Below are positions 5,994-12,587 of a DNA stretch of 12,987 nucleotides, piece after piece (the first letter of the stretch is position 1; every line of letters starts with the position of its first letter). The notes below the pieces were generated by a model, which was given only the letters and a program-made list of their open reading frames with translations, had not been told where the DNA came from and made no database searches. The DNA is from Chloroflexota bacterium (GTDB lineage: Bacteria > Chloroflexota > Chloroflexia > JAMDCE01): NCBI GenBank assembly GCA_023489135.1, contig JAMDCE010000698.1:1-12987 (forward strand), in the 5' to 3' direction. A program made the translations under genes and the position numbers.

Positions 5994-7526
5994 TCACCGC
6001 TTCCCCCGCTGAGGGTCAGGGTCCGCGTGCGGATTGGGAACTGTCCGTGGCGTAGGTATCATTGATGGTGAAGGCATCACAGGTGGCGTCCGAGATGCGA
6101 TTGGGTCGGCCACTGGCGTGGACGGAACAGGAACATCTGTTGCGTGTCCTACAGCGCGGCCGCGCGGAACATCAGAAGCAGATGGCGTTGCCAAGGGGCT
6201 GGGACGACCGGGCGGGTTATCGTCCATATCAGGCCTTCTGGTTGGCTCGGGTGTCGCTTGTGGCTGTCCAGGGCCAGGGGCTGGTGTGGCTGCACTACCT
6301 TGGACTCCTGATGAGCTGCTGAGTGCGGAGACCAGGGCATTGTAACTGGCGTAGAGCGTGTTGTACCTGTCAGCGCTGATGTGATCTGAGCGTTTCATTG
6401 CGTCCAACTCGTGCAGGAAAGCGTCCAGGATGCGTATCGCGACATCTTCCTGGCCACGGCCCAGGGCTGCCTGGGCGGCCTGAAGCTTTGCCAGCAATCC
6501 ATTGTAGCTCTGTCCTGGGACGCTGGGGTCGGCCGCCAGATCTCGGACATCGGAGATAGCTCGTGTAAAGGTCATCGACACCGTGCTTGCGATAGTCGCC
6601 GTTGGCACGGGCGTGCTTGTAGCGGTCGCCTGCGCTGGCGTGCTAGTAGGAGTGACGCTTGCAGGTATGTTTGGCGTCTGGCCAGGCGTCGCTGTTTCGT
6701 GGCGTTCTGAGGCTGGCAAGCGTTGGATGCGAGCGGTGGCGCGCATCAATCCCTTCTCGGCCGCTTCAGCGGCCTCGGCCAGAGCTATCTTCGCTTGATC
6801 TGGCGCGCGCTCCTTAACTTCAGAAAGTCTCTTCTGTTGGCGGGTCAGATTCTTTTCGAGTTGCGCTACTAGCTCGCTAACGTCCTTGCCGGACGCTTCT
6901 GCCTGGGCGAGGTGAAGCTCGAATTGAGCCATATCCTGAGTGAACTCCTGTGCAGCAGAATTGGCTGCACCAGGATTCCCGGCTTCGCTGGCCTTCTCAA
7001 TCTCGACCAGACGTTTGCCCGCCAGGTCGAGATAGGTTTGCGCCCTGGCCTCGTCGCTGGTGGCCAATGTGATTTGCACCGCTTCGGCTGTCATCTTGAC
7101 CTGATAGAGAGCGTCGCCAGGCTGTGCGTCCTGCGAAGCATACACAGCGCCACCCCCGGCGGCTGTGGCAATCGCGATAATGATAGCGATGACTACTGCA
7201 GACATTCTCATCCTCCCAGTCGATAGTCTTGGTGTCCACGCCCAACCGTCGAATATCTGCATTATCAAACGCCGAAAAGGCGGGTTTGTTACAGGAGTTT
7301 TGTCCGCGGAAAACGCGGCGACGAGCGCCCCTCGGCTTCGCAAACGAAACGCAGGATCAGGCTCCGCCTGTGGCATGGGAGGGATGGAGTGAGCAACTTC
7401 GAGAAGCGAACGCAGTTCGTCGGCCAGCGTCGGATGTGTGGCCAGACATTCCTGAATGGTGAGTCTCCCCGATTCGAGATCGTCCAGACACTCTGCAAGT
7501 AGCTCAGGGCTAACCTTGTCTTTCAT
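5994..7526 (-). CDS. Membrane anti-sigma-like protein with DUF5667-type domain and Pro/Thr-rich tail
   Basis: 510-residue single-pass membrane protein that probably restrains the ECF sigma factor encoded just upstream. The cytoplasmic N-terminus (1-105) has the ELLAECLDDLESG...IQECLATHP...LADELRSLL pattern common in Chloroflexota anti-sigma-like proteins. One membrane helix follows (about 108-130, SAVVIAIIIAIATAAGGGA). Outside lies a DUF5667-like helical region (about 134-260) opening with QPGDALYQVKMTAEAVQ, then a Thr/Pro-rich linker (276-312). A second helical module (about 320-400, LLAKLQAAQAALGRGQ...AIRILDAFLHELDAM) resembles FIMAH/FIVAR-type repeats. The tail (410-510) is Pro-rich and probably disordered. 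ATG 7526 overlaps the sigma stop by 4 bases (ATGA) and has GAGGTG upstream. The anti-sigma role is inferred from position and architecture; no zinc-binding HxxxCxxC motif is seen. Confidence 0.85.
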   Translation of the reverse strand: MKDKVSPELLAECLDDLESGRLTIQECLATHPTLADELRSLLEVAHSIPPMPQAEPDPAFRLRSRGALVAAFSADKTPVTNPPFRRLIMQIFDGWAWTPRLSTGRMRMSAVVIAIIIAIATAAGGGAVYASQDAQPGDALYQVKMTAEAVQITLATSDEARAQTYLDLAGKRLVEIEKASEAGNPGAANSAAQEFTQDMAQFELHLAQAEASGKDVSELVAQLEKNLTRQQKRLSEVKERAPDQAKIALAEAAEAAEKGLMRATARIQRLPASERHETATPGQTPNIPASVTPTSTPAQATATSTPVPTATIASTVSMTFTRAISDVRDLAADPSVPGQSYNGLLAKLQAAQAALGRGQEDVAIRILDAFLHELDAMKRSDHISADRYNTLYASYNALVSALSSSSGVQGSAATPAPGPGQPQATPEPTRRPDMDDNPPGRPSPLATPSASDVPRGRAVGHATDVPVPSTPVADPIASRTPPVMPSPSMIPTPRTVPNPHADPDPQRGKR

Positions 7527-8104
7527 AGATTCACCTCGTGGGCGAGCAGGCGCCGCAATTCTGCGATTGCCCTGTGCTGGATAACGCGAACGTTGCCCTC
7601 GGTTTTGCCGAGGATGGCGCCGATATCAGCGTAGTCGAAACGTTCGATAAACCGCATTGTGATCACCTGCTGTTGCTCTGGCTTCAACCGTAGAATAGCG
7701 CGGCGGACTGCTACGCGGTCGTATCTAGCCAGAGCTTCCGCTTCCGGATCAGCCCAGCGCTGGCTGCTCACTGGTTCCAGGTCAAGGTAACGCATCTCCT
7801 TCGCTCGTCGGTAGAAGCTCATAACTACGTTATGAGCGATCGTCAGCAGCCAGGCGACAAAACTCGCTCCTGTGCGCCGATACCGGCCGATTGCTCGCCA
7901 GGCATTCAGGAAGACCTGTTGCGTTAGATCCTCAGCGTCGGCCCTGTTGCTGACCCAGTAATGAACGTAGCGGTACACCCGCTCCAGATGCTGGTCATAA
8001 AGTGCGGCGAATGCCTGGGTATCGCCGCCGATAGCGGCGTCAACAAGGATCTGTTCTCGTTCGTCGATTTTTGTTTCGACTTCCGCTCGCAACGCCTCCT
8101 CCAC
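7523..8104 (-). CDS. ECF-family RNA polymerase sigma factor
   Basis: 193-residue sigma-70 factor of the extracytoplasmic-function type, directing RNA polymerase to a small regulon. Region 2 (about 28-100) contains LYDQHLERVYRYVHYW, then the DAEDLTQQVFLNAWRAI core-binding helix and the SFVAWLLTIAHNVV -10-recognition part. Region 4 (about 134-188) contains LKPEQQQVITMRFIERFDYADI and the recognition helix GKTEGNVRVIQHRAI. Length is typical. The start is GTG 8104 with a TAAGG just ahead; TTG 8092, preceded by GGAGGAGG, is a less likely alternative. It overlaps the anti-sigma-like gene by 4 bases, a standard sigma/anti-sigma arrangement. A candidate ECF-type promoter upstream suggests it activates its own operon. 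Confidence 0.95.
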   Translation of the reverse strand: MEEALRAEVETKIDEREQILVDAAIGGDTQAFAALYDQHLERVYRYVHYWVSNRADAEDLTQQVFLNAWRAIGRYRRTGASFVAWLLTIAHNVVMSFYRRAKEMRYLDLEPVSSQRWADPEAEALARYDRVAVRRAILRLKPEQQQVITMRFIERFDYADIGAILGKTEGNVRVIQHRAIAELRRLLAHEVNL

Positions 8105-8118
8105 CCTTACTGCTGTGT

Positions 8119-8144
8119 TAACGCTCTGACTTTCAGATTGTTAC
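8119..8144 (-). promoter_or_regulatory. Candidate ECF-type promoter of the sigma operon
   Basis: On the minus strand GTAAC (8144-8140) is followed by CGTTA (8123-8119). The distance between AAC and CGT is 16 bases, the AAC-N16/17-CGT layout of many ECF promoters. The leader to GTG 8104 would be short, under 12 bases. The motif is small, so a chance match is possible. Confidence 0.35.
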
Positions 8145-8360
8145 AACTTCTTTATTACTCTTAGATAACGAACTCGCCGGTCGCTGGTTGTGGTCATCTC
8201 AGATAGGCAATTATGGCTAATGTTAGGCAAGTTTGATAATCGGGACAAGAAGCAAGCCAGATACCGTTTGCTGGTATGATGCCTGGGAGCAAGATTGGCC
8301 TACAATAGGCGCAGTTTCTTGAAGTAGCTGCGGCGAACGGTACCAGCGGTAGAGGTCGTG

Positions 8361-8465
8361 ATGTATAATCTGGATAAGCGATCCTACGAGACAACAGGCA
8401 ATCCTCTACGTGCACTTAACCGTGATTCCAACCCTGAAGATCAGGGAGTTACCCACAGAGGTTGA
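8361..8465 (+). CDS. Possible small leader peptide upstream of pdxA
   Basis: ATG 8361 opens a 34-residue frame (MYNLDKRSYETTGNPL...), ending at TGA 8463-8465, five bases before the pdxA ATG. AGAGG at 8351-8355 stands five bases ahead of the ATG, a reasonable ribosome site. The peptide is polar, has no membrane segment or recognisable motif, and could couple translation to pdxA. A perfect TATAAT box (8364-8369) lies inside its first codons; if used as a promoter, the peptide would not be made from that transcript. Its reality is doubtful. Confidence 0.2.
   Translation: MYNLDKRSYETTGNPLRALNRDSNPEDQGVTHRG
8364..8369 (+). promoter_or_regulatory. Candidate -10 box for pdxA
   Basis: TATAAT matches the consensus fully, but no good -35 hexamer lies 16-18 bases upstream (TACCAG at 17). 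If active, the leader to ATG 8471 would be about 95 bases. Confidence 0.3.
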
Positions 8466-8470
8466 GGCGA

Positions 8471-9487
8471 ATGGAAAATCGACCGTTAGTTGCTGTGACA
8501 ATTGGAGACCCTGCTGGTGTTGGGCCAGAGATAGTTGTCAAAGCGCTGGCAAACCCGGACACGTACGTGCAGACGCGGCCACTGGTCGTCGGCGACCGGT
8601 GGGTGTTGGAGCAGGCGCAGCGATGGTGCGGACTGGACCTGGAGGTCAAGTGCGTAGGGCATCCTGCCGAAGGACAATACACATCTGGAACGATCGATTT
8701 GCTGGATGCGGGAAGCGCTAAAGTCGGCTCCCTGCAAATTGGCCAGGTGCAGGTATCGGCTGGAAAGGCGGCCTACGATTACTTGGGTCGGGCTATCGAA
8801 CTGGCTATGGCAGGCGCGGTGGAGGCGATTGCGACCGCGCCCATCAACAAAGAGGCTCTGCGCGCGGCGGGCGTGCCCTACCTGGACCACACGGAAGCAC
8901 TGGCTGGCCTCACTCAGAGCCCCAATCCACTCACCATGTTTGTAGTGCGAAACCTCCGCATTTTCTTCCTAACGAGGCACGTCTCGCTGGCGCGCGCGTG
9001 CAGCGAGATAAATCGCGCCAGGGTGCTAGATGGCCTCATTCAAGCCGATACTGCACTCAAGCGATTTGGGCTGGAGGGAGCGCGCATTGCGGTGGCGGCG
9101 CTGAATCCCCACGGGGGCGAGGGCGGAATCTTTGGAGACGAAGAGACGACGCAGATCGAGCCTGCCGTGCGCGAGGCACACGCTCAAGGGGTTAATGCCT
9201 TTGGCCCGGTGCCTGCCGATTCGGTGTTTCACCTTGCCCTTATCGGGAAGTTCGATGCGGTGCTCTCGCTTTACCACGATCAGGGACACATCGCGGCCAA
9301 GACGCTTGATTTCGAGCGCACGGTATCCATCACAGCTGGCTTGCCTTTCGTTCGCAGTTCGGTCGATCACGGCACAGCCTTCGACATTGCTGGCCGGGGC
9401 ATTGCCAGCGCGGTCAGCATGGAGGAGGCCATAAAGGCCGCCGGCGAGTATGCGTTGCTGCTCAGGCGGCATTCCACGGCGAACTGA
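8471..9487 (+). CDS. pdxA: PdxA-family 4-hydroxythreonine-4-phosphate dehydrogenase (or PdxA2-type)
   Basis: 338-residue NAD-dependent, divalent-metal dehydrogenase. PdxA oxidises 4-phosphohydroxy-L-threonine in the DXP-dependent route to pyridoxal phosphate; close relatives (PdxA2) act on D-erythronate or D-threonate 4-phosphate. Family motifs are complete: GDPAGVGPE (12-20), ATAPINKEAL (121-130), DHTE (139-142), metal ligands His170, His214 in LNPHGGEGG and His269 in YHDQGH, then SSVDHGTAFDIAGRG. The stretches YHDQGHIAAK and SSVDHG look nearer to PdxA2-type sequences than to E. coli PdxA, so substrate assignment is open. No other vitamin B6 gene and no DUF1537 kinase is in the window. Start ATG 8471 has GAGG 3 bases and AGAGG 9 bases upstream; an in-frame TTG at 8462 leaves no room for a ribosome site. 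It stands alone on its strand. Confidence 0.9.
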   Translation: MENRPLVAVTIGDPAGVGPEIVVKALANPDTYVQTRPLVVGDRWVLEQAQRWCGLDLEVKCVGHPAEGQYTSGTIDLLDAGSAKVGSLQIGQVQVSAGKAAYDYLGRAIELAMAGAVEAIATAPINKEALRAAGVPYLDHTEALAGLTQSPNPLTMFVVRNLRIFFLTRHVSLARACSEINRARVLDGLIQADTALKRFGLEGARIAVAALNPHGGEGGIFGDEETTQIEPAVREAHAQGVNAFGPVPADSVFHLALIGKFDAVLSLYHDQGHIAAKTLDFERTVSITAGLPFVRSSVDHGTAFDIAGRGIASAVSMEEAIKAAGEYALLLRRHSTAN

Positions 9488-9589
9488 CGAAAATAGCGCC
9501 TGCCGTGGGGGGAAACTTGAAACAACCAGAGCCGGCCCCCTTGAATATGCCCCCATCGGAATACGGTAGTACCTCTTAGTGCTAAAACA

Positions 9590-9598
9590 TGATAAAAT
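9590..9598 (+). promoter_or_regulatory. Candidate extended -10 promoter for the solute-binding protein gene
   Basis: TGATAAAAT fits an extended -10 (TGn plus TAAAAT, 5 of 6). The -35 region is poor (TACCTC), which extended -10 promoters tolerate. It would give a leader of about 100 bases before ATG 9706. Confidence 0.3.
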
Positions 9599-9693
9599 GC
9601 CTATCGGCTGAAGAAGCGTGTGCTTGAGGGCAAGAATCGGTCCAAACCAAAGGCTGCTCAGAAAATAAGGAAAGACCTCGGGACTGCCACACT

Positions 9694-9701
9694 AAAGGAG
9701 G
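9694..9701 (+). promoter_or_regulatory. Strong ribosome binding site of the solute-binding protein gene
   Basis: AAAGGAGG, nearly the full anti-16S complement, stands four bases before ATG 9706. It is the strongest ribosome site in the window and fits an abundantly made binding protein. Confidence 0.7.
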
Positions 9702-9705
9702 AAGA

Positions 9706-10761
9706 ATGAGAAAACTATTGTCTGGACTGTTCCTGGTCACGTTGTCGTTAGTTTCATTGGTCGCCTGCGCCTCGGGACAATCAGCCTCCAAGCCTCAACA
9801 GGATATCCCGAAAGAGCTTGTCAAAGTGCGAGTCGGCTCGCAGGTCAGCGGGTCTGAGGTGGGACTGTTCATCGCAAAAGAGAAAGGATTCTTCAAGGAA
9901 CAGGGCATCGAGGTCGAAAACGTTCGATTTGCTTCGGCGTCGGAAGTCATCCCGGCGCTCGCGACAGGAAAAATCGACGTGGGAGGCGTCGGAGTGAACG
10001 CCGCGACACTTAACGCTGTGGGCCGCGAAGTTGGAATGAGACTGGTTGCCGATAAAGGTTCAGTGCCGCCCGGACGTGGTTGGATAGCCTTTGTAGTTCG
10101 CAAGGATCTGGCCGACCAGGTCAAGGACTACAAGGATTTGAAGGGGAGAACCATTGGCGTCACCCCGCCGCTGGATGCTACAGCAAATTCTGTTGACCTG
10201 GATAAAGCTCTCAAGAAGGGCGGATTGACATCTGCTGATATAAAGATCGTCAACCTTCCTTTCACTGATATGATTGCGGCCCTTTCCAACAAAGGAATCG
10301 ACATTGCCATGCTCAACGAGCCATTTGTCAGCGCAGCCGTCGAGCAAGGGTTTGGCGTCCGATGGAAGGGGGCGGACGAGATATATCCGGGCCATCAGAT
10401 AAGCACTATCGCTTATGGCTCCGATTTCATCAAGAACCAACCCGACGTGGCCAATCGCTTCATGGTAGCTTACGTCAAGGGCGTGCGCGAATACAATACG
10501 GTTTATGACAAGGGCCTGGACAAGTCTGAGGTTCTCTCGATACTGGCCAGCTACACTAACGTGAAGGATCCTAAGTCACTTGAGAGAGCGGCTCCAACAG
10601 GCTTGAACCCGGATGGGTACGTTAACTTCGACAGCGTAGCCGAGGATCAAGAGTGGTTTCTGGCAAAGGGCAAGATCAAAGAGAAAGTCGACCTCAAAGT
10701 CCTGATAGATAACAGGTACGCGGAATACGCTGTTCAAAAGCTAGGCAAATACAAAAAGTAG
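9706..10761 (+). CDS. ABC transporter solute-binding lipoprotein (NMT1/SsuA/ThiY-like)
   Basis: 351-residue lipoprotein that captures a small solute for an ABC importer. The N-terminus is a lipoprotein signal (MRKLLSGLFLV...SLVAC) with lipobox L-V-A-C and acylated Cys21. The mature part has the periplasmic binding protein type 2 fold of the nitrate/sulfonate/taurine/thiamine-precursor group: VRVGSQVSGSEVGLFIAKEKG, FFKEQGIEVE, ALATGKIDVGGVG, DLKGRTIGV and GIDIAMLNEPFV. Length is normal. No permease or ATPase gene adjoins it, so the importer must lie elsewhere or be beyond the window. The ligand cannot be deduced: sulfonates, nitrate-like anions and pyrimidine precursors are all carried by this family. 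No clear terminator follows. Confidence 0.92.
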   Translation: MRKLLSGLFLVTLSLVSLVACASGQSASKPQQDIPKELVKVRVGSQVSGSEVGLFIAKEKGFFKEQGIEVENVRFASASEVIPALATGKIDVGGVGVNAATLNAVGREVGMRLVADKGSVPPGRGWIAFVVRKDLADQVKDYKDLKGRTIGVTPPLDATANSVDLDKALKKGGLTSADIKIVNLPFTDMIAALSNKGIDIAMLNEPFVSAAVEQGFGVRWKGADEIYPGHQISTIAYGSDFIKNQPDVANRFMVAYVKGVREYNTVYDKGLDKSEVLSILASYTNVKDPKSLERAAPTGLNPDGYVNFDSVAEDQEWFLAKGKIKEKVDLKVLIDNRYAEYAVQKLGKYKK

Positions 10762-10820
10762 CCAATCAACTTGTGCCAGAGAAGACGAAGAGTGCGTGGT
10801 AATTCGGCGCTCACTGGGGA

Positions 10821-10850
10821 TTGATCGCGAGGGCAGTCAAATAGTAGAAT
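10821..10850 (+). promoter_or_regulatory. Candidate sigma70-type promoter for the 215-residue protein gene
   Basis: TTGATC (10821-10826), 18 bases, then TAGAAT (10845-10850): 4 of 6 and 5 of 6 matches. It predicts a leader of about 55 bases before ATG 10911 and suggests that this gene is transcribed apart from the solute-binding protein gene upstream. Confidence 0.45.
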
Positions 10851-10910
10851 TAAGACTGGCGTTGAAGATTGAACCCAGCGTAATCAAGCACCCGTGAACG
10901 GAGATGGAGC

Positions 10911-11558
10911 ATGGCACAAGAGCTTGGAAGAATAGAGAAGCCTTCCGTCGAGCAATACAGGACGGCGAGAAAGCTGTTCTTTATACCCCTTGTTTTCGCA
11001 CCAGGAGAGACGGAACCAGACCTCGCAGAGAAGGTCGACAGGTACTGGGCTCAGGTGGAGGACCAGGTGACTAATCTGGAAACCAAACTCGGCAGCGTGA
11101 GCAAGGTATATCACGAACTTGTTCCCCAGGATGGGGAGACAGGGGCCAAGGCCATTGAGGAGCTAAACAAGGGAAGCCATCAAGTCGTCAAGTCCAGATT
11201 GGAAAGAGGGGCTCAGCTTCAGCCAATCGAGGGCAACGAACTGCTGGCGGAGTTGATGGACTGGAGCAGGTGCTTGTCTATCGGCCTTCAGAGCCAGACG
11301 GCAGCCACCAGGGTTTACGAATTCTACTCGGAGGCTCAAAAAAGAAGAAACGAGGATATAGCGAAGCGGATTGACGAGACATTGCAGAGTGGCGAGATCG
11401 GGGTACTGCTCATGGGGGAAGGCCACAGAGTTCAGTTTCCGCTGGACATACAGGTGTTCTACGTTGCTCCGCCAGGCCTGGAGGAGATCAAGCGCTGGCT
11501 CAGGGATCGCGAAGCTCAGCTTCAAAAAAAGGGTGCCAGCGAAGGACATGCGTCCTGA
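10911..11558 (+). CDS. Uncharacterised 215-residue soluble protein
   Basis: I cannot name this protein. It has no signal peptide or membrane helix, so it is probably cytoplasmic. It is mostly charged and helical, with two likely strand regions: KLFFIPLVFAPGE (21-33) near the N-terminus, and EIGVLLMGEGHRVQFPLDIQ (162-181) followed by VFYVAPPGLEEIKRWLRDRE near the C-terminus. The middle (about 36-160) is helical with regular charge, including KAIEELNKGSHQVVKSRLERG. The Gly-Glu-Gly-His turn between strands and the paired outer strands suggest a single alpha/beta domain; the C-terminal motif is loosely like that of TraB-type proteins, but this is weak. ATG 10911 has GGAG seven bases upstream. The gene converges on the molybdenum hydroxylase operon with 37 bases between stops. 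Coding status is secure from the long coherent frame. Confidence 0.8.
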   Translation: MAQELGRIEKPSVEQYRTARKLFFIPLVFAPGETEPDLAEKVDRYWAQVEDQVTNLETKLGSVSKVYHELVPQDGETGAKAIEELNKGSHQVVKSRLERGAQLQPIEGNELLAELMDWSRCLSIGLQSQTAATRVYEFYSEAQKRRNEDIAKRIDETLQSGEIGVLLMGEGHRVQFPLDIQVFYVAPPGLEEIKRWLRDREAQLQKKGASEGHAS

Positions 11559-11595
11559 CCGAAGTGGCCATATCAGAATGCAGATGATCGACGGG

Positions 11596-12573
11596 TTATG
11601 TGTTCAAGAGAGTCGAGAGTCCTCGCTTCACCAGTTCTCTCACTAACGTAACCTTGTAGCGGTTGTCGCCGGACGGACGGGCGCCTTCCACTGCTGCAGC
11701 AGAAGCAACCTCGATCAGTTGTCTGGTAGGCGCCCTGGCGCGAAGAGCGTCCTCAGCCGCAGTGGCTCTCCAGGGAATCGGAGCTATTGCACCAAGGACG
11801 ATTCGCACATCCTCGATTTTGTCGTCAGGTCGTGACAGTTGAATGGCAACGCTGGCCTGGGCGAAGGACCACGTCTTTCGTTCCATCGCTTTCAAGAATA
11901 CTCCACGGGAACGATCTGGCTGCTTCGGAATCCTGACTTCGACAACTATCTCGTCACGGCCCAGTATAGTCTGGTTCAGCAACTCCCCTCTCGGCGAGGT
12001 GAAGAAATCTGCCAGCAAAATCTGCTTGCGGCCCTTTGGGCTCTGAATCACCACCGATGCCCCCCAGAGCTACAAGTGGTGGAGCCGGTCGGACGGATTC
12101 ACGGCGTAACATTCAGAGCCACCGAAGATGCCGGAGCCACGATTCTGGCCATTTAGCGCGTGACAGCCACGGACTCCTTTGAGGAAGCAGTCGAAAGATC
12201 CGCGATAATACCAACACCTTGGTTTCTGGCACAGGTTGCCGCCCACCGTGGCCATATTCCTGAGCTGCGGTGATGCAGCAACCCTGATAGCATCCACAAG
12301 AATTGGAAAACTACGTTGCACCACTTCGTCGTTGCCCACCTCCGCAATTGTAGCCGCAGAGCCGATTGTCAGAGAGCCTTCGCTGTCTGCCCCAATTCTA
12401 TGTAATCCATCAATCGATTTGACGTTAATCAGCACGCGCGGGTTAATCACCTTGTTTTTCATCAGCACAAGCAAATCGGTGCCGCCCGCGATTAACGCGC
12501 TGTCTGCTTCGTCTTGCAGGAGAGTTGTCGCATCTTCAACAGAGGTAGCATCCACATACTCAAACGCTCGCAT
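11596..12573 (-). pseudogene. FAD-binding subunit of a molybdenum hydroxylase (YagS/CoxM type), frame interrupted
   Basis: FAD subunit of a xanthine dehydrogenase-family enzyme, carrying electrons from the FeS/Mo subunits to an acceptor. The N-terminal part (12573-12070) has FAD motifs IAGGTDLL (28-35) and TVGGNL (109-114), then a Cys-rich insert (Cys120, 129, 137, 155) as in the [4Fe-4S]-binding YagS/HcrB subfamily, and stops at TAG 12070-12072. The C-terminal part (12054-11596) continues in the same frame with VVIQSPKGRKQILLADFF, the normal next segment, through the CO-dehydrogenase flavoprotein C-terminal domain. Restoring one base after GAC-C (about 12086) and removing one G from the run at 12060-12065 gives DLAPPLVALGASVVIQ, the expected family sequence. 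So two compensating indels create the stop. Joined length (about 325 residues) is normal. GGAG precedes ATG 12573; the large-subunit gene ends 14 bases upstream. Sequencing error and true decay are both possible. Confidence 0.85.
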
Positions 12574-12587
12574 TTGAGTTCCTCTCC

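Larger units (their letters stand above)
8105..8470. other. Divergent intergenic region between sigma operon and pdxA
   Basis: About 366 bases without a recognised gene. It holds the candidate ECF promoter (minus, 8119-8144), a TATAAT box (plus, 8364-8369) and a possible 34-codon open frame (plus, 8361-8465). Bases 8165-8340 show no convincing promoter pair, hairpin terminator, tRNA or direct repeat by eye. Confidence 0.6.

Noticed and set aside
9506..9552. G-run and C-run (GGGGGG ... CCCCC) after pdxA as a terminator
   Set aside because: The arms would enclose a loop of more than 20 bases with no T-tract; the pairing is not convincing.
9596..9709. Lysine-rich open frame ending in TGA that overlaps the ATG of the solute-binding protein
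   Set aside because: It has no ATG and no ribosome site, and begins right after an in-frame TAA; it is more likely untranslated leader.
10785..10815. Weak inverted repeat after the solute-binding protein gene as a terminator
   Set aside because: The arms match only partly and no T-run follows.
11839..12156. Plus-strand frame opposite the FAD subunit
   Set aside because: It is an antisense shadow of the interrupted FAD gene, whose protein sequence is clearly conserved on the minus strand.
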